Origin: Hymenobacter mellowenesis
GTDB lineage: Bacteria > Bacteroidota > Bacteroidia > Cytophagales > Hymenobacteraceae
NCBI RefSeq assembly: GCF_030581005.1
Contig: NZ_JAUQSX010000004.1
Location: forward strand, 310,001 to 374,000
DNA: 64,000 bases
Reading direction: 5' to 3'
The notes below the pieces were generated by a model, which saw only the letters and a program-made list of their open reading frames with translations, did not search any database and had not been told where the DNA came from. Position numbers and translations under genes: made by a program. Position 1 is the first letter of the stretch; the number at the start of each line of letters is the position of its first letter. This document shows, piece by piece, positions 24,667 through 30,918 of this stretch.

Positions 24667-25068
24667 CTACGCCTGAAGCGCCCAGACCCGGGCCGCCTCG
24701 ATGGTGGAGAAATTTTGCGAGGTAATGCGGGTGTTAGGAATGACCGAGGCCATGAACGCATTGACACCAAAGCGGTTGATGGCATCCTGCGACTCGACCA
24801 CCGCAATGTGGCGCACGCCCAGCTCGTGCAGCGGCGTGATGATGGCCGGCCCCATCCACTCAAAATCCTTGGGGCGAATGGCCCGCAGCAGGCGGTTGTC
24901 GGCCAGCCAGGCCTTGATGTTGTGCTGCCGGCCCAGGCGCAGCCCTTCAAGCAGCGCCGCGCGCAGCTCGTCGCTGTTGGCAAAGTCCAGCCATACCAAC
25001 TCCAGCACGGGCACCGGCCCGGAGTGCAGGTAAATGTTGATGTGGGGGGAGGCGAATACCTTCTCCAT
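24667..25068 (-). CDS. Small cytosolic protein, tandem paralogue B (STAS/SpoIIAA-like?)
   Basis: 133 residues from ATG 25068 (MEKVFASPHINIYLHSG). Paralogue of the preceding-numbered gene, which lies 20 bases downstream on the same strand; both share a conserved LADxRLLxAIRPxDxxW block and an ESxDAxNRxxxxxM block. No catalytic motif is visible. Proteins of this general form occur as multiple copies in some Bacteroidota genomes, as far as I recall, and could be small regulatory or sensor modules. Confidence 0.7.
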   Translation of the reverse strand: MEKVFASPHINIYLHSGPVPVLELVWLDFANSDELRAALLEGLRLGRQHNIKAWLADNRLLRAIRPKDFEWMGPAIITPLHELGVRHIAVVESQDAINRFGVNAFMASVIPNTRITSQNFSTIEAARVWALQA

Positions 25069-25193
25069 GCGCGGCAGCGGATTGAATGAGCAAGAAAAGC
25101 AGCCACAAAGAAAACCGGAAAACGGCTTCGCCAAAAACGGACTTTTGCCGGCGCCGGACCGCGCCAACTCTCCGGCCGCGCGCCGCTACAGCC

Positions 25194-25511
25194 TCAGGTG
25201 AGTACCGGCCCCAGGGCCTCGTGCAGCGGCACCGCCCGCCGCAGCGAGCGGCGGCAGCACTCCTCGCGCAGCAGGCAGGCCACGAGGCATTCGGTGAGCT
25301 CAATGGCGCGTCCGGCCGACACCCGGCAGCGGCACTGCACCGAGTGCTGCACCCGGCCCCAGAGCTGCTCCAGGCGTTGTTTCACGGGCTCGTGCTGGTC
25401 GGCCAGCAGCTCGTCGGAATTGTGGGTGAGCAGCAGGCGCACCAGGTAATAAAGCTGGGTAGGCAGCGGCTGAACTAGCCGCTGGTGGCAGCACGAGAGG
25501 GGAGGGCACAT
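25194..25511 (-). CDS. Cys-rich hypothetical protein
   Basis: 105 residues from ATG 25511. It contains eight or more cysteines spread over the protein (MCPPLSCCHQ, VQCRCRVS, LVACLLREECCRRSL) and is otherwise helical and charged. No family recognised. Support comes from the strong third-position GC bias and the isolated, A+T-rich region upstream (25550-25680), which could be its promoter. It could be a small metal-binding protein, but no defined zinc motif is visible. Confidence 0.5.
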   Translation of the reverse strand: MCPPLSCCHQRLVQPLPTQLYYLVRLLLTHNSDELLADQHEPVKQRLEQLWGRVQHSVQCRCRVSAGRAIELTECLVACLLREECCRRSLRRAVPLHEALGPVLT

Positions 25512-25734
25512 GGCATAAAAGCGGGAAAAAGCGTGAAACAAAGTGCCCTGCGTGGCAGGATGCTACCCCTTCTTACATAATTATACCAAGTTGCTTTGCC
25601 CGGCCGGGGTTAATTGAAATATATTTTTCGTTCCATAAATTCTGGGTTTTTGACGTGCATCATTTTGGCGTGGGCGGCGTGTTAGATGCCCTGGCGCGAA
25701 GCGTAAGCCCCGCCTTGCGTTCGGTTGGCGCCGC

Positions 25735-26055
25735 TTATCTCTTTTGCTCATCGGCGGCGGGCAGCGTGCCCAGCACGTAGAGCAGGCGCATCACCACGGG
25801 CAGCACCCGGGCGGCTTGGGCCTGCGTGGCCGGCCAGTCGAGCCCTGCCGCTGGGGGCGGCGTGCGCAGGTCTTCGCTGGCTGCAAAGGCGGCTTCGGTC
25901 AGATTATCGGGCAGATGGGCGTGGGCCTGGTATTTCTTCAGCACCTCGTGGGCGCCGCGTTGGGCAATCTGGGCAATGGACCAGTCCTTTTCCAGCGAGC
26001 CACCGGCCCGCCTGATGTGCGCCAGGCAGGCGGCCATGAGCATGCGTTCTTCCAT
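25735..26055 (-). CDS. Small helical hypothetical protein
   Basis: 106 residues from ATG 26055 (MEERMLMAACLAHIRRAGGS). Mostly alpha-helical with a central AQRGAHEVLKKYQAHAHLPD and a hydrophobic C-terminal helix (ARVLPVVMRLLYVLGTL). No domain recognised. It stands alone upstream of the divergent BLUF gene. The steady coding bias supports a real gene. Confidence 0.5.
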   Translation of the reverse strand: MEERMLMAACLAHIRRAGGSLEKDWSIAQIAQRGAHEVLKKYQAHAHLPDNLTEAAFAASEDLRTPPPAAGLDWPATQAQAARVLPVVMRLLYVLGTLPAADEQKR

Positions 26056-26256
26056 GCCCAAGCCTACGGCCGGGCCGCGACCACCGTTGGCCGCGGCCGG
26101 GGTGCCGCTTGCGGGGGCGGGCCTTCCACTGGCCGAAAACCCGGGAAATCCTCGGCCGAAAGGAGCTTTCTTGGTTTTCGATTTGTTGCGCCGGGACGCG
26201 TCGCAAACGCGGCCCGGAAGCTGTGCAACGTTTATTTCAAAGGATTATATTTGTTC

Positions 26257-26700
26257 ATGCACCACATCATTTATATGAGCCAGGCCACCAGGGCCATGAC
26301 CGATGACGAGCTGGCCACGCTGCTGGCGCAGGCCCGGCACGCCAACGAAGAGCGCGGGGTAACGGGCTTGCTGGTGTACGGCGCCCAACAGTTTCTGCAA
26401 GTGATGGAGGGCGACGAGCAAGTCCTCGGGCCCCTCTACGAACATATTGCCAAAGACTCCCGCCACACGGGGCTGATTAAAATGGCCGACAAAGCCGTGA
26501 ACCAGCGCAGCTTCGCCGATTGGTCGATGGCCTTCCAGGCGGTGCCGGCCGAACAGTTTGCGAGCCTGGCGGGCTATGTCAGCCCCGAAAACCTGCGCCT
26601 GCAGGTGCCCGGCCTCAGCGGCGCCGATGCCCTGCTGCTGGAAATGGCCCGGCAATTTGTGCTGCCCTCAACGCACGACAAAAGCACAAAGCCCTCGTAG
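26257..26700 (+). CDS. BLUF-domain blue-light sensor (single domain)
   Basis: 147 residues, essentially one BLUF domain, which binds FAD non-covalently and senses blue light. The key flavin residues are present: Tyr6 (HHIIYMSQAT), Asn30 (ARHANEERGVTG), Gln48 (FLQVMEGDE), and Trp89/Met91 (DWSMAF). The domain ends near residue 100 and a short helical tail follows. No effector domain is fused and no EAL/GGDEF or transcription factor is adjacent, so it would need a partner protein. The start ATG 26257 follows an A+T-rich stretch that may carry its promoter. Confidence 0.93.
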   Translation: MHHIIYMSQATRAMTDDELATLLAQARHANEERGVTGLLVYGAQQFLQVMEGDEQVLGPLYEHIAKDSRHTGLIKMADKAVNQRSFADWSMAFQAVPAEQFASLAGYVSPENLRLQVPGLSGADALLLEMARQFVLPSTHDKSTKPS

Positions 26701-26720
26701 CAATCGGCCGCCCCGGTGGC

Positions 26721-26774
26721 GGTCCGACCGGCCGAAGCACCATCGATTACGTTTTGGCGGCAACCGGTCGGACC
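26721..26774. repeat. Inverted repeat after the BLUF gene
   Basis: GGTCCGACCGG (26721-26731) and CCGGTCGGACC (26764-26774) are perfect inverted copies with a 32-base loop. Position about 20 bases past the BLUF stop suggests a transcript end, but there is no T-run directly after it. Confidence 0.55.
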
Positions 26775-26838
26775 GGCAGTTTCCCCCTTCCGGTCCTGCA
26801 TCAATCCCAAGCCCAACCCGCCGGCGCGTAGTGCCGAC

Positions 26839-26875
26839 ACAAAGCCCCGGTCGCGTGAGCCGCCGGGGCTTTTGT
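26839..26875. terminator. GC-rich hairpin, likely terminator
   Basis: ACAAAGCCCCGG pairs with CCGGGGCTTTTGT around a 12-base loop, with a T-run at the end on the plus strand. It probably ends transcripts coming from the BLUF gene. Confidence 0.75.
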
Positions 26876-27134
26876 GCGTAGCCAGCGGGGCCGGCGTTCA
26901 AGCCGGCAGCGTGGCCTGGCGGACTGCGACGCGAAGAATCTTCATCTACTGGTAAAGCGGGGGATTCGGTCAGATACTCTACCTTTCCCTTGAACGCCGC
27001 GCCCTACCTTGCGGCCCCGCCGGGGCCACCTTCCGCCAGCCAAGCCACAGGTAGCTCGTCTTCATCGGCTCTTTTGGCTCCTGCTCAACCGGTGCAGCCC
27101 CGCGCCGCCGCTACCCCGGCCGAAACTCCGCCCT

Positions 27135-27413
27135 ATGACCATCCTCCTGAGTTGCCTGTTGTTTCTCAACCTGCTGTGTTTCCTGCTCTTCTTCCTCGAT
27201 AAGCGCAAAGCCCAACGGGGCCAGCGTCGCATTGCCGAAAAGACGCTGCACCTCGCCACGCTGCCGGGCGCGGCACCCGGCGCGTGGGCCGCCATTTTGC
27301 TGCTGCACCATAAAAACCGCAAAGCCGCTTTCTGGAGCGTCACCCTGCTGCTGACGCTGCTGCAAGGCGCGGCGCTCTGTTTCGCGTGGCCCTATTTGCC
27401 GTCATTGTTTTAA
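27135..27413 (+). CDS. DUF1294 small membrane protein
   Basis: 92 residues from ATG 27135. Three hydrophobic stretches (residues about 2-20, 45-57, 66-90) and the family signature DKRKAQRGQRRIAEKTLHLA, GAAPGAWAAILLLHHKNRKAAFW match DUF1294 proteins, which are usually about 90 residues with a DKRxA, RIxE and HKxxKxxF pattern. Predicted inner-membrane protein of unknown function. Upstream in-frame codons to 27009 lack a plausible start context. Confidence 0.85.
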   Translation: MTILLSCLLFLNLLCFLLFFLDKRKAQRGQRRIAEKTLHLATLPGAAPGAWAAILLLHHKNRKAAFWSVTLLLTLLQGAALCFAWPYLPSLF

Positions 27414-27465
27414 TTGAACCGACCGGTTGCTGCGTTCGAGGCTTGCGCCGCCCAGAACCGCAAGA

Positions 27466-27493
27466 AGCCCCAGCCGCTGGCGGGGCTGGGGCT
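27466..27493. terminator. Hairpin after the DUF1294 gene
   Basis: AGCCCCAGCC pairs with GGCTGGGGCT. Very similar hairpins occur at 28252-28298 and 28995-29026, all with a CCGCTGG-type loop, which is unusual for independent terminators. Confidence 0.7.
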
Positions 27494-27733
27494 GCTGGGG
27501 AAACGTTGGGGCGTAGCTGGGTTTCTGAGACGCTGTCGGGGCTGCGGCGGGCTATTGGGTGCCTTTTGCCGAGGGGTTGGAGCAGTTTAGGAAACCGAGG
27601 AATATGTCAGCCGACTGGTCGCACGAATGCTACCTTCGCTCTGGCCTCTACGGGGAAGCTAACAAGCTCTTTCCTAGAAATAAACGGGCTCCAGCGTCTC
27701 CTTTTGGGGTTGTATGAAACCAAATACCCACCA

Positions 27734-27769
27734 AAAAGCCGCTACGACCCTGCAGGTGCAGCGGCTTTT
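27734..27769. terminator. Terminator for the 27792-28022 gene
   Basis: AAAAAGCCGCT pairs with AGCGGCTTTT, 14-16-base loop, with an A-run on the left giving a T-run on the minus strand. It follows directly the stop of the minus-strand small gene. Confidence 0.8.
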
Positions 27770-27791
27770 CGAGGGAGGCAATCCCCGGGCC

Positions 27792-28022
27792 TTACCCGGC
27801 GTCGCCGGACTCCAGGGGTTTGCGGGCCCGGACCGAAGCCAGCAGTCGGCAGGCGTCGCGGTGCAACGCCGTCGCTGCGCGAGCTACCAGTTCGTTCAGT
27901 TCTACGCCCGGCAGGGCCCCACCCAGAACGTTAATAACCGCGAGGCAGACCAAGGCGAGCCCCGCCGTGAGCAGCGCGGCCGCCCGGAACAACAAATGGG
28001 CGTAGAACTGGAGCAGGGACAT
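27792..28022 (-). CDS. Small membrane protein
   Basis: 76 residues (MSLLQFYAHLLFRAAALLTA). One long hydrophobic stretch at about residues 9-36 is followed by a soluble helical tail (ELNELVARAATALHRDACRLL). The strong hairpin immediately after its stop codon and the coherent start support it as a real gene. No family recognised. Confidence 0.6.
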   Translation of the reverse strand: MSLLQFYAHLLFRAAALLTAGLALVCLAVINVLGGALPGVELNELVARAATALHRDACRLLASVRARKPLESGDAG

Positions 28023-28251
28023 AGGGCGGGGTTGGCAAAAGCAGAAAGGTGAGTCCTTCCGGCGGGCTAAGATAGAAAAGAAAATAGGCCAGCACCCGGG
28101 CTTGGGTGGCCGTGTCCACTTGGTTGGTCAGCTTGGCAGAACTGGCGTTCAGCTAAACGGTGATTTAAGCTGCTAGTTGGTGCTCCTTCGCCGCGCGGCC
28201 GGGCGCGCACTTCCCTTGCGCCAGCCAGCTAACGCCCCTGCCCCGGCCGGC

Positions 28252-28298
28252 ACCGCAAGCAGCCCCCGCCGCTGGCGGGGCTGGGGCTGCTTGCGGGT
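28252..28298. terminator. Terminator for the 28320-28817 gene
   Basis: ACCGCAAGCAGCCCC pairs with GGGGCTGCTTGCGGGT, with an inner GCCGCTGGC. It follows the stop of the minus-strand gene by 21 bases. Confidence 0.75.
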
Positions 28299-28319
28299 TA
28301 AGCACCTGCCAACACCGGA

Positions 28320-28817
28320 TTAGTCCATCTCACACTCGAGGTCGATGCGGGCGAGTGTGTGCTGGCGGAAAGTGAACGTGTACACCTCAAAGCCCTCGGT
28401 ATCCCCCACGGTTACGACGGTGCCGGCAATAGTTCGGTGGAACACCCGCTCAAAAGCGGCTTGGCTCATGCCCACCCGCACGCCGTAGGCGAGCGTGATG
28501 CGGGGAGTAGAACAAGTGAACGAGCGGATAAACGTTTTTTCAGGGGTTTGATAGAACACAAACTGGTTGGCACCGACCTGATAGGTGAGCAGGTAATCGC
28601 GTTGCGCGGAATCGAAGCGGTTGGTGATTTGCTGCCGGCTCCGTAATACGGGCTTGTACTGGTGCACAAAAGGTATGTGCTTCATGTACGACAAGTTCAC
28701 GAAAGGGTCGTTGTCAATTTCTGTTTTCGCCGGGCGCCGCTGCCCTAAGCAAGCGGGCGGCTTTGCCCCGGTTGCGAGCAGGACGAATAAGACGGTGGGT
28801 AAGGGCAGCGCGAGCAT
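28320..28817 (-). CDS. Exported hypothetical protein
   Basis: 165 residues from ATG 28817 with a probable signal peptide (MLALPLPTVLFVLLATGAKP). The mature part has alternating strands (LTYQVGANQFVFYQTP, RITLAYGVRVGM, GFEVYTFTFRQHTLARIDLE) similar to small lipoprotein/SmpA-like folds with a VGMSQAAFERVF helix that recalls the 'G(M/L)xxxxVxxxLG' element of SmpA/BamE-like domains. That resemblance is weak. Function unknown. Confidence 0.6.
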   Translation of the reverse strand: MLALPLPTVLFVLLATGAKPPACLGQRRPAKTEIDNDPFVNLSYMKHIPFVHQYKPVLRSRQQITNRFDSAQRDYLLTYQVGANQFVFYQTPEKTFIRSFTCSTPRITLAYGVRVGMSQAAFERVFHRTIAGTVVTVGDTEGFEVYTFTFRQHTLARIDLECEMD

Positions 28818-29157
28818 GGCATACAAGGGGAAGGGGCCGCGCAAAGCTAACGGGTGTGAACTTTTCAAGAGGGGCATTCTGAATAGGATAAGTCCGGCAT
28901 TTCTAGCGGATGACAACCAGGCGGAAAGGCAAGCCTACCGACACCACCCACTGCCATGTGGCTTTAGTGGAAATACTGCCCGCCGGAACCGCCAAAAGCC
29001 CCCGCCGCTGGTGGGGCTGGGGCTTCTTAAGCTACTCCATTACATGAATGATGCCCCCTCGCAGACTTGCGCCAGCGGGAGCTTCTTTGGGGAGTAATTG
29101 GAATGTCTTTTTTTTAGAAAAATCACCGTTTCAGCAAACAGCGCACCGGGCCACCTA
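28818..29157. other. Intergenic stretch with one hairpin
   Basis: No gene seen. One terminator-like hairpin at 28995-29026 serves the downstream-reading HxlR gene on the minus strand. Confidence 0.5.
28995..29026. terminator. Hairpin, third CCGCTGG-loop copy
   Basis: AAGCCCC pairs with GGGGCTT around CGCCGCTGGTGGGGCT. It lies about 130 bases past the stop of the minus-strand HxlR gene, followed by TTTTGG on that strand. Confidence 0.55.
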
Positions 29158-29508
29158 TCACTTCTCCCGAAGTTGGTCGTGGTGGTTTTTGCCCCACGCA
29201 ATCATTTCCAAAATCATGGTTTGCAGGGTTTCGCAATAGGGTGACGTCGTGTACTCCACGGCGGGGGGCGACGTGTCATACACCCGCCGCACCACCAGCT
29301 TGTTCTGCTCTAGTGCCTTGAGTTCGGTGGACAAGACTTTGGTGGTGATGCCCTGCACGCTCCGCTGAATGTCGCGGAATCGGCTGTTGCCCTGGTGGAC
29401 GGCCACCAGGATGGGCAGCTTCCATTTTCCGTTGACCACGTACAGGGTATCCTGCAGGTGGCGTATCTGCTGCGCAATGGCCGCGTTATCCGGTTGTATA
29501 TCTGGCAT
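29158..29508 (-). CDS. HxlR-family winged-helix regulator
   Basis: 116 residues matching HxlR throughout: NGKWKLPILVAVHQGNSRF, RSVQGITTKVLSTELKALEQ, LVVRRVYDTSPPAVEYTTSP and a C-terminal helix. HxlR regulators often sense reactive aldehydes, quinones or oxidants and control a divergently transcribed enzyme. The neighbour in that position is an NmrA-like protein, a common pairing; the 69-base gap between them carries the dyad and promoter-like elements listed next. No N-terminal Cys of the redox-sensing kind is present (there is one Cys, near residue 91). Confidence 0.92.
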   Translation of the reverse strand: MPDIQPDNAAIAQQIRHLQDTLYVVNGKWKLPILVAVHQGNSRFRDIQRSVQGITTKVLSTELKALEQNKLVVRRVYDTSPPAVEYTTSPYCETLQTMILEMIAWGKNHHDQLREK

Positions 29509-29515
29509 CCTTTAG

Positions 29516-29556
29516 GTAACTGGCATCTTTTGCATACCAGGCACGGGGTAAATTTG
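29516..29556. promoter_or_regulatory. Divergent promoter/operator region of the HxlR-NmrA pair
   Basis: TTTTG at 29528-29532 and TAAATTTG at 29549-29556, 16 bases apart, resemble the Bacteroidota promoter TTG-N17-23-TAnnTTTG, driving the rightward gene. An imperfect dyad CTGGCATC...GCATACCAG spans about 29519-29540 and overlaps the TTTTG element, a plausible HxlR operator. The spacing is one short of the usual range. Confidence 0.5.
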
Positions 29557-29577
29557 CAAAAAAATTAACAGACGAAA

Positions 29578-30519
29578 ATGGACCAGATTCAGAAACCCAT
29601 CATCCTGGTAGCGGGGGCCGCCGGCCTCCAGGGCGGGGCTGCCGTTACGGCCTTATTAGCGAAAGGCAATTTTGCCATCCGGGCGATTGTACGCGATAAG
29701 AACAGCGAAGCGGCCCAGGCCTTGGCGGCCCAAAATGTCGAGCTGTTCGAAACCACCTTTGATGACCTGGAAGGGTTGACCAAGGCGGCGCAGGGAGCGA
29801 CCGGGGTTTTCTCCGTGCAAATGGGTACTCACCCCGGCAACCAGGGGGAGGAAACGCGGCACGCTCAAAATCTGGTGGCAGCAGCCAAGGCGGCAGGCGT
29901 GCAGCAGGTCGTGCACACTTCCGTGGCACGGGCCGGGGAGCAGGAAAACTTCGTGGACTGGGACAGCGGCCGCTGGGAGCCGCTGTATTGGCAGGAAAAA
30001 ACCGCCGCCATCGACGCCGTGAAAGCCGCGGGCTTCCCGTACTGGACCATCCTGAAACCGCCGTATTTGATGGAGAATCTGCTCCCGCCCCGGGACGCCG
30101 TCATGTTCCCCACCATGGCCATGGGCAAGTTCATTACGCCCATCGCCCCAGACACCACAGTGGACTGGTTAACGGCGCAGGACATCGGCCGCTTTGCCGC
30201 CGAGGCCTTTGCCCAGCCGGAGAAATTCAACCACCAGGAACTGTCGCTCGTGGGGGATAAACTCACGATGGCCGAGGTGGCCGCGGCGCTGTCTGCCGTG
30301 ACCGGCAAACACTTCGAGGTTTTCAGCCAAACCGAGGAAGAAGCCCTCGCCAGCGGCTTATTTAACTGGGGCATCGAACCATACCTCTGGCAGAACGTGG
30401 AAGGCTATAAAATTGACCCCCAACAGGCCGCCGGCTACGGCATCCAACCCGAGTCGCTGAAATCCTTTCTGGAGAGCCACAAAGCGTTTCTGCAAGCACG
30501 ACATGCGGACTTAGCATAA
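29578..30519 (+). CDS. NmrA-like NAD(P)-binding oxidoreductase
   Basis: 313 residues. Rossmann fold with the dinucleotide motif GAAGLQGGAAVTAL near the N-terminus, then VQQVVHTSVARAG and WTILKPPYLMENLLPP and the C-terminal domain, as in NmrA/HSCARG-like proteins and quinone oxidoreductase 2. Such proteins sense NADP(H) levels or reduce quinones. Divergent from an HxlR regulator. No catalytic Tyr-x3-Lys of the SDR type is seen. Confidence 0.88.
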   Translation: MDQIQKPIILVAGAAGLQGGAAVTALLAKGNFAIRAIVRDKNSEAAQALAAQNVELFETTFDDLEGLTKAAQGATGVFSVQMGTHPGNQGEETRHAQNLVAAAKAAGVQQVVHTSVARAGEQENFVDWDSGRWEPLYWQEKTAAIDAVKAAGFPYWTILKPPYLMENLLPPRDAVMFPTMAMGKFITPIAPDTTVDWLTAQDIGRFAAEAFAQPEKFNHQELSLVGDKLTMAEVAAALSAVTGKHFEVFSQTEEEALASGLFNWGIEPYLWQNVEGYKIDPQQAAGYGIQPESLKSFLESHKAFLQARHADLA

Positions 30520-30588
30520 GCAACGGTCAACCGGTGGGGTCCTGGGCGTCAGTCACCTACAGCCGCCTATCGGCGCACTCTCAATCCA

Positions 30589-30632
30589 AAAAGGCGGTCA
30601 TGCAGCGCATAAGCGAAGCATGACCGCCTTTT
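30589..30632. terminator. Hairpin with mini-repeat core, likely terminator
   Basis: AAAAGGCGGTCATGC pairs with GCATGACCGCCTTTT, loop of 14 bases AGCGCATAAGCGAA. The GTCATGCAGCGC..AGCGAAGCATGAC core resembles the main palindromic repeat but is shorter and carries an A/T-run pair as a terminator does. Confidence 0.75.
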
Positions 30633-30734
30633 AGTACGACCCTACTTTCAGCAAACCACCAGTTACGGCCCGCTACCAAGTGCCCGCAAGCTACTGTAAT
30701 ACGAAAGAGTCCAAGAAACTCGTCTACGAATCAA

Positions 30735-30773
30735 CGTTTACGAAATGTCATGAGGGCATAAGTTTCGTAAACG
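30735..30773. promoter_or_regulatory. 11-base perfect inverted repeat upstream of the ABC exporter
   Basis: CGTTTACGAAA (30735-30745) and TTTCGTAAACG (30763-30773) are exact inverted copies, 17-base spacer, 146 bases before the exporter ATG. Could be an operator; a regulator is not known. Confidence 0.45.
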
Positions 30774-30918
30774 CCAGTGTCTCCAATAAACGTCTGTGTG
30801 TTGAAGATTTTTTGGCGTGCATTAAGCAGGCGCGTGGCTGTAGCGCACACTACAAATCCTCCCCCTGCCAAAACGGCTGCCCCCCAAACCCGGCCCCAAC
30901 CTTGCCCACGCCCCGGCA

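Larger units (their letters stand above)
26701..27134. other. Intergenic stretch with two hairpins
   Basis: No gene was recognised. The stretch contains a long-loop inverted repeat (26721-26774) and a GC-rich hairpin (26839-26875), listed separately; the rest is unremarkable. Confidence 0.5.
27414..27791. other. Intergenic stretch with two terminator-like hairpins
   Basis: No convincing gene. Two hairpins (27466-27493 and 27734-27769) are listed separately, at the ends of the flanking convergent genes. Confidence 0.5.
30520..30918. other. Intergenic stretch before the ABC exporter
   Basis: Two structures are present: a hairpin (30589-30632) and an inverted repeat (30735-30773), listed separately. 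A plus-strand frame of 84 codons (30680-30934) was judged spurious. The A+T-rich part 30660-30840 is the likely promoter region of the ABC exporter. Confidence 0.5.
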
